Source: Fragilaria crotonensis
Lineage: Eukaryota > Bacillariophyta > Fragilariophyceae > Fragilariales > Fragilariaceae
Direction: 5' to 3'
DNA length: 53,788 nucleotides
Assembly: GCA_022925895.1 (NCBI GenBank)
Contig: JAKSYS010000425.1
Span: forward strand, 1 to 53,788
Shown: one piece after another, positions 9,889 to 20,815 of the stretch
Numbering within the stretch: the stretch's first letter is position 1
How the letters are laid out: every line of letters starts with the position of its first letter
Translations under genes and position numbers: made by a program
Notes under the pieces: model-generated
What the model saw: only the letters and a program-made list of their open reading frames with translations
Told to the model about the DNA's origin: nothing
The model's database searches: none

Positions 9889-11976
9889 ATGGTTGGTTTC
9901 AGTGGCACTGACGACGCTGGCGAACTCGAACCTTCCACCTGCTATGGTTCGCTTGTGCGTAATGATCGTGATTGTGATTACTCTGACTACCTAGGCAAAA
10001 ACAATTACCATGAACTCAGTCCATTGATGGCTACCAAGCTCGTCCCCAAAGACGAGAATCGACGGCGATGCTCTTTGTTGATTATAGTTCTGGTTGTGAT
10101 TCTGGTCGCTGTGTTTCCGGCTCAAGAGGGATTGCTATTCTATCCCAACGATTCGGTTGCCTATGAATACATCGTGGTGGGTGGCGGACCCAGCGGCATC
10201 TTGGCAGCGACCAAATTGGCTCGTCTCTTGTCTGGAAAAGTATTGCTACTCGAATCTGGAACTGCCAGTCAGTCGTCTGTTCTCTCGTCCTTGAATCACG
10301 AAGTCGAAAACACACTGCGTCTCAACAAATTTGACATCCCCTTGTTGTGGAGTGGCGTTGCATCGAACAAACAGCAAGGTCGCATTGATCCGGCTTCTTC
10401 TCACCAGTGGCCCATGACAACCATGTTGTTATCCCGAGCTCTCGGTGGCGGTGGACTTATCAATGCCATGATCTACGTGCGATCTCTTCCTCAGGACTTC
10501 GAGCGGTGGAATATACCTGGTTGGACTTGGGGTGAGTTATTGCCGCACTATACAAGTCTGGAAACGTACGACGACTCGCATTACGAAACACCATCCATTT
10601 ATAAGAATCAAAATGTATCGGCTGGTCGAGGGAGGAATGGACCCATTGCGACTGTGCCTGCAGGCCAATTCGACGCTGTGGCGCCCCTCTTTGTATTGTC
10701 ACTTTTGGCCAGTGGATGGCCCTTGGCAGCCAGAGGTTTCAATATCCCAGAGAAGCGTGTCGGAGGAGGCTTTTACGACTTCAATGTTCGAAATGGAGTT
10801 CGACATTCGGTCGCGGAAGCTCTTCTAGGCGGATGGAATGCAAATATGGAGGTTCCCCACAATTTAGATATCGTCACAGGAGCCACCGTCCAGAGGGTTC
10901 TCTTCAAAGGAACCAAGGCTATCGGAGTGGAATATCACAAAGGTGGAGCAGTTTATCGAGTCCTCTTGCGAAATCATCAAGGTGAAGTTATATTGGCTTG
11001 TGGAGCCATCATGACACCTCAATTGCTAGCCAACTCTGGCATTTCGGATGGTGGCGATGTATCGGATTTGCCTGGGGTTGGCAAAAACCTTCAAGATCAC
11101 CCTGCAGTAGGCCTGGCATTTGAGTTAACCTCGGAGATCGCAGATCAGGCGAACTCGGTATATACGGTCGCATCCGAAATGGAAGATTATTTTGTTTCTG
11201 TTGAAATGCTGAAGAATATGGAGACAAGTAAGAGAATATCACCAGAGATTCGTAAAGAAGCATTTACCACAATGGGGGCCTTTGCCACAGCTGGATTTTC
11301 TGCCGGAGCATTCTTGACCTCTCCGTGGGCGAATGACACTGTTCCTGATATTCAGCTGACTGTGTTTCCTCGAGTAGAGGAGCCGCATATCATACGCAAG
11401 GAGCTCGACATCGGTGTGATGCCGAGGACCAGCATGCTAGTTACAGTTGCTCTTTTGGACCCTGAAGCACGATATGAAGTCCTTCCATACCGAGATGGTG
11501 TTCCTGTCGATCCGGAAAGAGTTGTCATGGGACCTGATCATGACAACCCTTTCGCTGAATGGTTTCCCCTTCCCTCTGTCGCTTTGCCTCCAGGGAGGTC
11601 CACATACCTCACAGAGCACGACGTGCGCCGGATTGCGTGGGGTGTCTCTGAAGTCCGACGTATCCTCTCTCATCCACCGCTGTCGACTAAGACGGGGCGA
11701 GAAGTATATCCAGGGGCCTCAGTGCTGGGATTTGCCCTAAACAACTACATTTACGCAAATCACTTGCCCAACGCCCACTGGGTTGGCTCCGCGAGGATGG
11801 GTAATGATACAATGGCCGTGGTTGACGAAAATCTACGAGTCTATGGTACCGAAGGTCTTAGAATTGTCGATGCCAGCATCATGCCAAATGTCCCGAACGG
11901 CAACACCCACAGTACGGTGTGTGTCATTGCAAGTCGGGCAGCTGACCTCATATACAGTTCTCGGGCGATGAAATGA
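9889..11976 (+). CDS. GMC-family FAD oxidoreductase with N-terminal membrane anchor
   Basis: A flavoprotein of the glucose-methanol-choline family, which oxidises alcohols or related substrates; the substrate is unknown. It has 695 residues and a single exon. A cytosolic-type leader (1-60) precedes one hydrophobic helix (about 61-78). The ADP-binding fold follows at YIVVGGGPSG (94-103), with an acidic end LLLESG near 119-124. LSRALGGGGLINAMIY matches the GMC signature that contacts FAD, and CGAIMTPQLLANSGI matches signature 2. The C-terminal domain has AHWVGSARMG with the usual catalytic His (H630), and PNGNTH (669-674), which supplies the Asn/His partner. Algal fatty acid photodecarboxylases are GMC relatives, but the region where their active-site Cys lies reads TVALLDPEA here, and H630 is kept, so an ordinary dehydrogenase or oxidase is favoured. 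Its 3' end lies 60 bp from the convergent Tic22-like gene. Confidence 0.92.
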   Translation: MVGFSGTDDAGELEPSTCYGSLVRNDRDCDYSDYLGKNNYHELSPLMATKLVPKDENRRRCSLLIIVLVVILVAVFPAQEGLLFYPNDSVAYEYIVVGGGPSGILAATKLARLLSGKVLLLESGTASQSSVLSSLNHEVENTLRLNKFDIPLLWSGVASNKQQGRIDPASSHQWPMTTMLLSRALGGGGLINAMIYVRSLPQDFERWNIPGWTWGELLPHYTSLETYDDSHYETPSIYKNQNVSAGRGRNGPIATVPAGQFDAVAPLFVLSLLASGWPLAARGFNIPEKRVGGGFYDFNVRNGVRHSVAEALLGGWNANMEVPHNLDIVTGATVQRVLFKGTKAIGVEYHKGGAVYRVLLRNHQGEVILACGAIMTPQLLANSGISDGGDVSDLPGVGKNLQDHPAVGLAFELTSEIADQANSVYTVASEMEDYFVSVEMLKNMETSKRISPEIRKEAFTTMGAFATAGFSAGAFLTSPWANDTVPDIQLTVFPRVEEPHIIRKELDIGVMPRTSMLVTVALLDPEARYEVLPYRDGVPVDPERVVMGPDHDNPFAEWFPLPSVALPPGRSTYLTEHDVRRIAWGVSEVRRILSHPPLSTKTGREVYPGASVLGFALNNYIYANHLPNAHWVGSARMGNDTMAVVDENLRVYGTEGLRIVDASIMPNVPNGNTHSTVCVIASRAADLIYSSRAMK

Positions 11977-12036
11977 TGGGGAAACTAGAGCCATTGTATC
12001 ATGAGCAATATAATTCTAGAGAGAGCAGTGAAGCAT

Positions 12037-13260
12037 CTACGACTTTGCAGTCCGTGGACCCCAGTCTCTCATGCGCGGCAATCGAGACTTGCCGTTGCCG
12101 CGAGCCGCAAGAACCTCCTTGTACTGCACAGCGGCACCGGATGGGACAAAGGAAATGGCATCCAAATCAGGACCTGAGAATCTCTTAGCAATCGCCTTTT
12201 TCAATCCTTCAACCTGATGGAACATTGACCCGACCGGATCCTTAATTCGAAAGGGAATGCCCGGTGTTGATAATTCTCGATCCATTGAAGTGAGGACATC
12301 CATCAAGTTCATGACTTCGACATTCGGAGGAGATGCAGGAGCATTTTTGCATCCCTTCTTCATCTTGTTCCATGCCTCCATCATGTCTTCATATGAGAAG
12401 AAAAGTGGATTCTCCTCAGCCGTACCTCCCAAAAAACCCTTGAGAGCGGGCAACTTGCGTCGCAGGGCAGGGCAATAGAAAACAGGAATTCCCGTGTATC
12501 CCTCCATGTGTCGATACTTGCGTTGGCTGGGTGTAAATGCTTTCGATTTTCCGTTCCTCACATCTCGTCGGCGGCCTTGGTTGGTGGCATCGAGCGCTTG
12601 GCTGCCATCCAAAACAACCCCCGCATCGTCCGCTGGATTGTCACTGAAGTGCCCAACTCGTTCTCGACCAGCGCATCGTGCTGCATAATACAACTGTCGC
12701 TTGGATGGTACAATCTTGTATCGCAAACTGCCTCCATCACTGACCGATGGCAAATTCCCTGTCAACGGATCGATCGGTGTGCCCGTCGGAAGCCCGTCGC
12801 CAAAGTTACTAGCTTGACGAATCGCCTTGGCTAAAGTCGTAGCCGTAATTCGAATATCGGATTTGACCATATTGTCCATTTGTTTCATCTCTTGATGCAT
12901 AGCGAGTGCGTCTTCAGGATCCATGTAAAACAACGTGACAGGTCTCATGTCACCACCGAAGCCTAACAAGTTGGTGGCGGAGTCGTCTGCGCCTCCAGTG
13001 TCAATTTTCTCAAAACTCATGTACGGAGCGCCCCAACTGGTGGTAACCTGAAACACGGGGTGGCTGCCAACTCGCTCATACGGGGATTTGGAGGTGACGC
13101 GAGCGGATCCAAACAGATTTCCGAGGTTTGCCAATCGACGCGCTTGATGCCAAGCTTGCGATGGAAATGATGATGCAGACTTGCGATGAACTTTTTTAGC
13201 AGATGCGAACGCGAAAAGTAGGCTACCACCGAGAAGGAAGAGTTGAGGAAGGGATGGCAT
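12037..13260 (-). CDS. Tic22-like protein (plastid protein import)
   Basis: Tic22-family proteins act in the intermembrane space of the plastid envelope as chaperone-like import factors. The first ATG is at 13260 (407 aa); the open frame reaches 13281 only through a TTG. A hydrophobic signal peptide (MPSLPQLFLLGGSLLFAFASA) is followed by a basic Ser/Arg-rich stretch, a bipartite-like layout suited to secondary plastids. The cleavage context ASA-KK lacks the Phe usual at +1 in diatom stromal proteins, which would fit a non-stromal location (inference). The body has the Tic22 pattern: PVFQVTTSWGAPYM, then VTLFYMDPEDALAMHQEMKQ, SDIRITATTLAKA, GIPVFYCPALRR, PLFFSYEDMMEAW and VEVMNLMDVLTSMD. A loop of about 45 residues rich in Asp/Arg (about 225-270) interrupts the domain. 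The gene is divergent from the Sec7 gene. Confidence 0.85.
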   Translation of the reverse strand: MPSLPQLFLLGGSLLFAFASAKKVHRKSASSFPSQAWHQARRLANLGNLFGSARVTSKSPYERVGSHPVFQVTTSWGAPYMSFEKIDTGGADDSATNLLGFGGDMRPVTLFYMDPEDALAMHQEMKQMDNMVKSDIRITATTLAKAIRQASNFGDGLPTGTPIDPLTGNLPSVSDGGSLRYKIVPSKRQLYYAARCAGRERVGHFSDNPADDAGVVLDGSQALDATNQGRRRDVRNGKSKAFTPSQRKYRHMEGYTGIPVFYCPALRRKLPALKGFLGGTAEENPLFFSYEDMMEAWNKMKKGCKNAPASPPNVEVMNLMDVLTSMDRELSTPGIPFRIKDPVGSMFHQVEGLKKAIAKRFSGPDLDAISFVPSGAAVQYKEVLAARGNGKSRLPRMRDWGPRTAKS

Positions 13261-13654
13261 GGTCAAGGGTTTGGCTTCCAAAAAGTGTTCCCCTATGTCG
13301 TAATGACAATGGCGTGATCACGGTGGAGATCGGGCGTCACCAACGGGATCCTCCATCCTCCACTTGGAGCGACCACCTGGGAACGAAAGAGAAAAAGAAG
13401 ACAGCCGCGAATGTATGGTTGTCTTTTTAATGGAGATTTTAGTTCCCAGCCATCGATGGCACGAGCCGATTGACCAAATCTGCCACATGACAGACGCCTA
13501 CAGGCGAACGAATGAATTCGCTGCGGGCTCTGAGAGCTCTCGCAGTGGCAGGTCATCCTGAAAACACTGGCCCAAGAAACCGTATCAAAAAGAGCATTGT
13601 TACAGCATTCGTTGGACGCTCATACTTTGAAATATTTCATACTAGGGGACTTCC
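13261..13654. promoter_or_regulatory. Divergent intergenic region between Tic22-like and Sec7 genes
   Basis: A 394-bp spacer between the two start codons must hold both promoters. I see no TATA box at a fixed distance. TGACGCC-type elements occur on the minus strand near 13335 (GGCGTCACC). Co-regulation is possible but not shown. Confidence 0.5.
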
Positions 13655-16600
13655 ATGGCAGGGATTGTCTCTGAAGCCTTGGCTGGAATGGCCGAGGAGC
13701 AAGCATCTCATCATTTATACGATGATCTCGACATGATGCAAGAACGGCATCGAGGCATCATTCGAGATCAAGTGCTACCTAGAATGACGAAGATCCAACG
13801 AGAAATGAAAGGGCGTCGCTATCGGGTACGTATTCGTAATACTAATTCCTACAGGGACCAAGACTCGATCGCTCACTTTTTTGACTCCTGCAGGAGGTAC
13901 AAGCCAAGTTGGTGGGAAGTTTAGATCTTTTAACCAAGTTTATCGACGAACAGTGGCCGCCCCGAACATCAGCACCACCCATCCCTGATTGGATGAAGAG
14001 TCCTGAGCAACTGAAGGAGAGTGTTTTGCACAGCCCAGAAATGGATGCTGCTTTCAGTTCTGATCTCGATGAAGACACGACCGCCGCGACTGCTTCCGTC
14101 GCGACAAGTGCGACTGGAGGTGGAGATACAGATGAAGAAGGGCTGTCCAAATTTCCAGATGATATCATGGATGTCAGCGTTGCCGACAACATGTCGTTCC
14201 TGTGGGAAGAAGATCCACAGACGAAGGAACCCATGCATGAAGCTATACAATGTACAACGGAGGCACTTGCGCTCGTTCTACTGCACCCTGCTCGCACAAA
14301 CAAGGCCACCGAAGCATCCTTGGAAGCCTTGACGATATTGCTTACAAATCGTTACATTACGGGCCGTTCAGGTGGTAAAAATGAGCGTGACGGGATTGTG
14401 CAAAGTTCTGGGGGCGTTCAGAATGATTCGACTGCCGAAGACAAGTCTGATAAATCTCTTTTGCATCATCTTATTGAGGGAATTACACGTTGCTCGGAAT
14501 CTTCCGTTGAAACAATCCAAACTGGTGTTGTCAAGGCAATGTTGGCCATAACGACATCGCCGAAGACATCGGTACACGAAGCCAGCATCCTCATGGCTAT
14601 TCGAGCAACTTTTCACGTCTACCTCATTACCAAATCGCCCGAATGCAAAAAATCAGCGAAATCTGCGCTTTACGATATGATGCGATCCGTCTTTAATCGA
14701 ATGGAGGCTTACGATGCTATGATTCCTTCTTCACAGAAACGTGGGGAGTCGCATGGTGTCGACGTTAATGGGGAGGGCCTTCGTGCCAAGACAGATTTTT
14801 CGAATTTCGCATCACAATTTCACACCGATGGGTACCTCCTCTTTCGAGCACTCTGCAAGCTTTCCTCAAAGGCCCTTGGGGATGATGGGAATAAGGCCCA
14901 GGGAACAATGATGAGTTTTGTGTCAAATCAAACTATCGATCCACTGGCCCTGAACTCCAAGATTCTTTCACTGGAACTTTTGCATATGGTGTTGGAATAC
15001 TCTGGACCGGCCTTCTGCTCCGGAGAGAAATTCATTTATGCAGTTCAAAACTATCTGTGCGTTTCCTTGTTGAAGAATTGTATGTCAAGCAACAGCCAAG
15101 TTGCGTACTTTTCACAGAAGATATTCTTGATTTTGGTGTACAAATTCAAGTCGCACTTAAAGTCAGAGATCGAAGTTTTCATGAGCAACATATTCTTGCG
15201 TGTCTTGGAGTCTCCCAATTCGAGCTTCGAGCAGAAGGCACTGGTATTGGAAGCCTTACGCACATTATGTTCCGACCCTGTTCTTCTGACACAAATCTTT
15301 TTGAATTACGATTGCGACATGGATGCCAACAATCTCTACAAGGATATCGTGCATAACCTCACGAAGTTGAGTGGAAAATCAACAGCGTCGTCGCATGTCA
15401 ACATGACGAAGAAGGAAGTCGAGCAAGACTTTGACCTGTCATTAGCTGCTATCGAAGTATTGGTGTCTATTCTCAAGGCCTTCTTGAAAGCATTGGGACT
15501 ACCCGGTGGGCAAGATGAGGAAGAGGGGGAGTCAGCAGCGGCTCGATTGCGTCAGTCCTTGCAAATTGATGTGGGAATGGCGGCGAAGCCGAAGGTGATG
15601 GTCAAGAAGGAAGCCAAGGAAGAAGACATATCCGAGAAGGACTTCAATGCTCCAAAGAAGTCAAAAGCGAGTGAAATTGTAGACGCTTTTGAAACAAAGC
15701 GTCAGCAGCAGCAAAACTTTGAAACTGGAGTCGTCAAGTTTAATCTGTCTCTGAAGACGGGCCTGAAGTACTTTATTGACAACGGGTTTGTGGAGCTTGA
15801 CGCGAAAGCAGTGGCGCACTTTTTCCTCGAGAATAAAGACAAACTGGAGAAGACAATGATCGGAGAAGCATTAGGGCGTGAACCGGATGCCTCCTTCGTC
15901 AAAGAAAAGGACGCTGATCCAGAGAAGGGTGGCCCTGGGTTTTGGTTCCGAATTCTCGACCACTATGCTGATTCCTTTGATTTCTCAGGGCTTATGTTTG
16001 ACGATGCTATTCGACAATTTCAATCTGGCTTTCGATTGCCGGGAGAGGCGCAAAAGATTGATCGAATTATGGAGAAGTTCGCCGAGCGATATACGCGTCA
16101 GAATCTAGATGTGTTTCCTACTGCCGACACTGCCTTCATTCTGGCTTTCTCTGTAATTATGTTGAATACGGACTTGCATAACCCAAGCATAAAAGAAGAG
16201 AAGAAGATGACTGCGGAATCCTTCGTCCGAAACAATCGTGGAATCGCTGACGGGAAAGACCTCCCGGAGGACGTTCTCATCGGTATTTTTCAGCGAATCA
16301 AGACGAATCCATTCTCTCTGAAAGAAGACGACGTTGCGCGGGCTCGAATGAAGGAACAAGAGGTACTTGAAACTAGTTTTTTCTTTGAGGCGCCATCACT
16401 CTTCGGGGGCAGTGCCGAGGATCGTAAGAAAGAGAAATTTCGAAAGGAGCGAGAGGAGATGATGAATGCTACAGAGCAGCTGTTTAAGAAGCGACCGGAC
16501 AAGGACAAGGCGGCCAGGGCATCTGCTACTGCGACCGCGCAGATCACCGAGTCCATCGATCCTGCGGATATCGTCAAGCCGATGTTCGATGTGACGTGGG

Positions 16601-19600
16601 GAGCCTTGATTGGTACTCTGTCGCAGGTTCTGGAGTGCTCTAACGACGAACGAATCATTGCTGTGTGTCTCAACGGATTTGTGTACGCTGTCAGAATTGC
16701 GGCACACAGCGAGATGTCGTTGGCTCGAGATACCTTCGTCAATTCCCTTGCTAAGTTTACTTTCTTGGGGTCGATAAAGGAAATGAAGCATAAAAACATC
16801 GAGAGCATTCGAACTCTACTGAGTATCGCTGTCATCGATGGGGAGTATCTGGACGAGAGCTGGGGACCAGTGCTACAGTGTATATCACAGCTTGCGAGGT
16901 TGCGGCTGTTCGCTTCCGGACTCGAATCGGATGAGTCTTTTCTCAATGAGGATGGGGAATCGAAGTCAAGTCGAGATCTCAGCGAGCACGAACTGGCAGA
17001 TGGTGCAGGACTCTTCCGACAGCCCACTAAGGCAGAAATCCACCGTGAAACCGAAGAAGGGAATAGTCGTGCAGTAGTTGCTGCCTTCAACGAAGTTCTG
17101 ATCGATAAAGTGTTCTCGTCCACCGTGACTCTTTCCGCCCGCAGCATTGCTCATTTCATCGAGCAACTTGTTGAGGTATCAGCTATGGAAATCGCTGGAA
17201 ACTCGAAGCGTGGCATTTCTGGCGTTGGAGCCTCGTCGAGGAAGCTAGAGACCACGAAGAAACCCTCCAGACCCACAGGAGAAGAGGGCCCACGCATTTT
17301 TTCGCTGCAGAAACTTGTGGAGGTCGCAGATTTTAACATGGCTGTGCGACCGCGCCTGGCTTGGGCGCAAGTTTGGGAGATAATGGCGAACCACTTTACT
17401 AAAATCGGTTGCCATGAGAATGGGATGGTCAGCATCTTCGCCATTGATTCCCTGAGACAGCTTAGTTTCAAGTTCTTGGAGAAGCCCGAACGTTCTGACT
17501 TTAGTTTTCAGCGCATCTTCTTGAAGCCTTTCCACGAGATCATGCAGAACACGAAGACAAGAGAGGACATACGGGAGCTTATCCTACGATGTGTGGACAA
17601 TATGATTCGAACTATGTCGCACAACCTTCGAAGTGGGTGGACCATATTCTTCTCGATATTGACTGCTTCTGCAAACGACCCGAGCGAACGAATTAACACT
17701 CTGGGGCTGGCTATACTGCAACGACTGCTCGACGAACACTTGCATCAACTCTGCCGTCTTCACTATGAAGACGATGTCGTTGACGACGAAAATCTTGACG
17801 ACGAGGACAGAGAACTCACCCCGCTTGAGAAACGCCACCGTAACGCAAACGTCGAGGATTTTGTTGGCTTATGCAGAGCATCGCTGGCCTTTGTTCAGAC
17901 AGACCACAGCACTTCGCCGCTACCAATCGGACTATCGATGAGAGCTCTTTGTCACACTGCTTGCTATGCTGATCTGATCGGAGGCAAGCAAGTTCTTCCC
18001 CCCGTTTCAGGTTATCAAACGTCAGACTCAAGCCAGCCCGGGTTTACATATGAAGGCCTCGACGAAGACGAGGCTCTCGATATGGTCTTGTGGCGCACTT
18101 TGTTGGATGGCCTTGCCACTGGGATCAAGTCAACGCTACCAAGCAATGCTGGAGGTGTGGGTTGCCTAGTCCAACGTGGCAGTGTTTTGGCCATACGGGC
18201 GATCCTCCTGCGACATGGTCAGCGTTTCTCTACTTCGCAATGGAAGGCGATACTTACCACAACGCTACTCCCTGCAATTCAAGCTGCTGCTGAAAGTGAC
18301 GGCTCGGCGGTCGTCATGATAACATCCGAATCTCCGTCGATTTCAAGTGTCGACTTTATTGCCGAGCCTCAAGCCCTACCACCTTCACACGACGACGAAG
18401 GTCTTCGAAAATTCGCGGAACAAGCTGCGAAGGCCGAAAGTGCCCCAAGTCGTCCCTTGGGTGATGCAGAGCTGCTTGTGGAAGCCAGCTTTGCCGACAT
18501 GAGACACGGCGGCACTGGCAATTTGAGTCGAGCATATGAGTTGGCGAGGAAGGACATGTTTCAGCGTCCAAGCGAACAACCCTTCCCCGACAGCTGGGTC
18601 GCGACAACAGGCCCGATCGCGTTGGGGATGCTGACCGACTTCATTACCGAAATTGTACTAAAGCGCGGTTCTGAGGGTAGAGAGGCATTGTGGCCGCCCA
18701 TTTTTGCCCAATTCCAGAATTGGGCGATTGGGTGCGCTGATCGACCTGGCGAACCCTGGCAACCGTGTGAAGCACTTGTCCGTGTGGCTTGTCGTGAGTT
18801 TCACAGATTCCCTTGCAGACTGAAGGAGCATCTTCCAAGCCTCCCCCCTGACGAGCGTCGAGCCTGGACTTCCACTGTTTTCAATAGCATTGCAAATACC
18901 TTGCTTGAGATTGTTGAGGTGGAGACTGGTATCAAGGAGGAGTTAATTCGAGCCAAAATGGAGGCCTACGGTCCAGCTGCTCTCAATGCTATGTCGTTTC
19001 ACGACGAGTTAGAGGAGGAGGAGCTCGGAGAAGTCGCGGGCGACGTTATAGTATACACCCCTTATGGAAAAGGACGACTCTTGGAACGGCGGTGCCAAAA
19101 GTATGAACTTGATAGCGGCGGGTATGAAACATTTATCATGAACTGCATCAAGTTAGAATTCGGAGGGACGCTCTATAGACCCGCATCCGGTACAATGAAG
19201 ATACACACAGAACAACCGGACGCGAAACCCTCCCCTCCTCCTGAACCTAATGGCCGTGCCCTGCCGTTGGTACCGAAGGTGCCAAAGGCAACACGAGAAT
19301 CTTGGTGGTCGAATCTCGTACCAGCACTCAAGGTACGGTGTGTTGGCGTCTATTGCTTGCAGCATTATCTCTACGACCTTCTACAGCCCTACATTCCATT
19401 TGCTTCTGAGGAGGATATCGTGAGATTAATGCAGGCACTTAATCAATCACGGATGATGGCATCACAAGCATGCGCACATGAGGACTTGTCACACGCATTC
19501 CAAGAGGCCATGTTCAGTCTGTGGGGAGATGGCGTTGAAGAAGTAGAACAAGTTCTCTCAAACACTGGTCGAATGTCTCATCATCGTGGAAGTGAGATGT

Positions 19601-20043
19601 TCTTCCTTACGCAGGAAGCCGGAGCTACGAATGATATCATTCACATGCTGTCTATCCTTTATCAGCTTGACGAAGACAGGGGTGTGCGATGGGATCGTGA
19701 AGCCTTCGCAGAGGCGCATATGCTGGATTACATCAAAGAAGTTTTGCAGAAGTTTGTTGCATCCGAAAAGCGTGATGGCCACCTCATCGATCCCAATGTC
19801 TGGCGCAGTGCTAGCGAGAGTGGTGGGAAGCTGGCTATTTACTGCACATCATTTGCTGTTGTTGTCGTCAATATTCTGCATGTCATGCTCAAGATGCCGC
19901 CAGAGAAATTCTTCAAGCATATCGGGGATTTCTTTCCCGTTCTCTGCTCTTTGGTGTGTGTCCAAAGTGACGAAATTCGGGGTCTGGTCAAGGATGTTCT
20001 TGAGCAAAAAATTGCTCCCAAACTTAATGTCAGAATTTGCTAA
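13655..20043 (+). CDS. Sec7-domain ARF guanine-nucleotide exchange factor, BIG/Sec7p type
   Basis: It activates ARF GTPases at the trans-Golgi or endosomes by GDP/GTP exchange, and so drives coat recruitment. Two exons are joined as 13655-13825 and 13894-20043, giving 2106 aa. The 68-nt intron is GTACGT...TCCTGCAG, phase 0. An upstream TACAG at 13853 would leave a 28-nt intron and was not used. Domains in order are: an N-terminal DCB-like helical region; the HUS box FLNYDCDMDANNLY (about 526-539); the Sec7 domain (about 650-870) with the catalytic Glu of FRLPGEAQKIDR at about residue 775 and motif 2 ILAFSVIMLNTDLHNP; then a long HDS helical C-terminus. This is the size and order of large BIG-type GEFs rather than cytohesins. 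A short TPYGKGRLLERR segment (about 1770-1830) looks like an extra SH3-like module. The stop codon lies 10 bp from the convergent macro-domain gene. Confidence 0.95.
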
Positions 20044-20053
20044 GCGATAATCC

Positions 20054-20815
20054 TCATCGTTTCAATTTCTCCAGCTCATACATAAGGTGGTTCGCATGCC
20101 CCACCTCTAGGAGACCAAACAACAATACTTGCGGGGATGCATCCGCGTGTTGGGACCAATCTCCAGCAGCAGTGGCTGCAACACTGATAGCTTCATCAAT
20201 CGGAAAACCCCGAGCACCAGCTCCTAGCAGTGGGGTTGCCACACGCGCTCCTTCTTTAAAAGCTAGGTGCAGGGCATTTTCGTAACAGGTGCCGAGAGCG
20301 CCTTGAGGATTGTCGTGATACCGGAAAAAAGGCGGCGTCGTGTGGACAATTTTTTCATAGAATTCCCTGAGTTTGCCACTTCCTGACGACGTCACAACAG
20401 CATGTCCGACAGGACAGGCTTCGGAATTCTTCGCCATAATGGCTTTCAGACGACATTCCGCTTGAAGTCGCCAGCCTCCTAGATGATGAACAAGCCCGTC
20501 GACGACGGAAACTGGATACAGCATCCCAGATCCAACTTCCATGCCTCCCCATTGCGATACGAATCCTAAGGGCTGCCAATCCTTATGCATTGACCGAGGA
20601 ATCTCATCCGGAACAGGACCTCCCCGAGGGAAATATGGAAAGTTTTTAACGCCAGAGAGTTGAGGGTTTGACGGGTTGACGAGAACAGTCGCCTTCTTTC
20701 TAAAATTCGTCACAATACAAGTTGTGGTCCATATCTCTATTGATCGGCTCGTAGCGGCGGTGAATCGGTGAATCAATTCTGGCTGGACGCCAGACTTATA
20801 CAATGCCTTAGACAT
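20054..20815 (-). CDS. Macro-domain (ADP-ribose-binding) protein
   Basis: Macro domains bind or hydrolyse ADP-ribose derivatives. The gene has 253 aa, a single exon and a good ATG at 20815. Seen: VLVNPSNPQLSG (45-54, the Asn loop), VVDGLVHHLGGWRLQAECR (104-122), CPVGHAVVTSSGSGKL (134-149), KIVHTTPP (155-162), CYENALHLAFKEGARVATPL (177-196) and LGAGARGFPIDEA (197-209, the phosphate-binding loop). Between the Asn loop and the VDG segment lies about 50 residues (GGPVPDEIP, HKDWQPLGFVSQWGGMEVGSGM) that replaces the usual short GGGVD turn. This long form may be family-typical rather than a new insertion. Substrate and compartment are unknown; no targeting signal is seen. The stop lies 10 bp from the Sec7 stop, so the 3' UTRs must overlap in antisense. 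Confidence 0.88.
   Translation of the reverse strand: MSKALYKSGVQPELIHRFTAATSRSIEIWTTTCIVTNFRKKATVLVNPSNPQLSGVKNFPYFPRGGPVPDEIPRSMHKDWQPLGFVSQWGGMEVGSGMLYPVSVVDGLVHHLGGWRLQAECRLKAIMAKNSEACPVGHAVVTSSGSGKLREFYEKIVHTTPPFFRYHDNPQGALGTCYENALHLAFKEGARVATPLLGAGARGFPIDEAISVAATAAGDWSQHADASPQVLLFGLLEVGHANHLMYELEKLKR

Noticed and set aside
9889-11976. Fatty acid photodecarboxylase
   Set aside because: Same superfamily, but the usual GMC catalytic His is present and no Cys is seen in the region of the photodecarboxylase active-site Cys.
13826-13853. Shorter Sec7 intron using the first CAG
   Set aside because: 28 nt is too short for splicing, and the 68-nt intron gives a clean frame.
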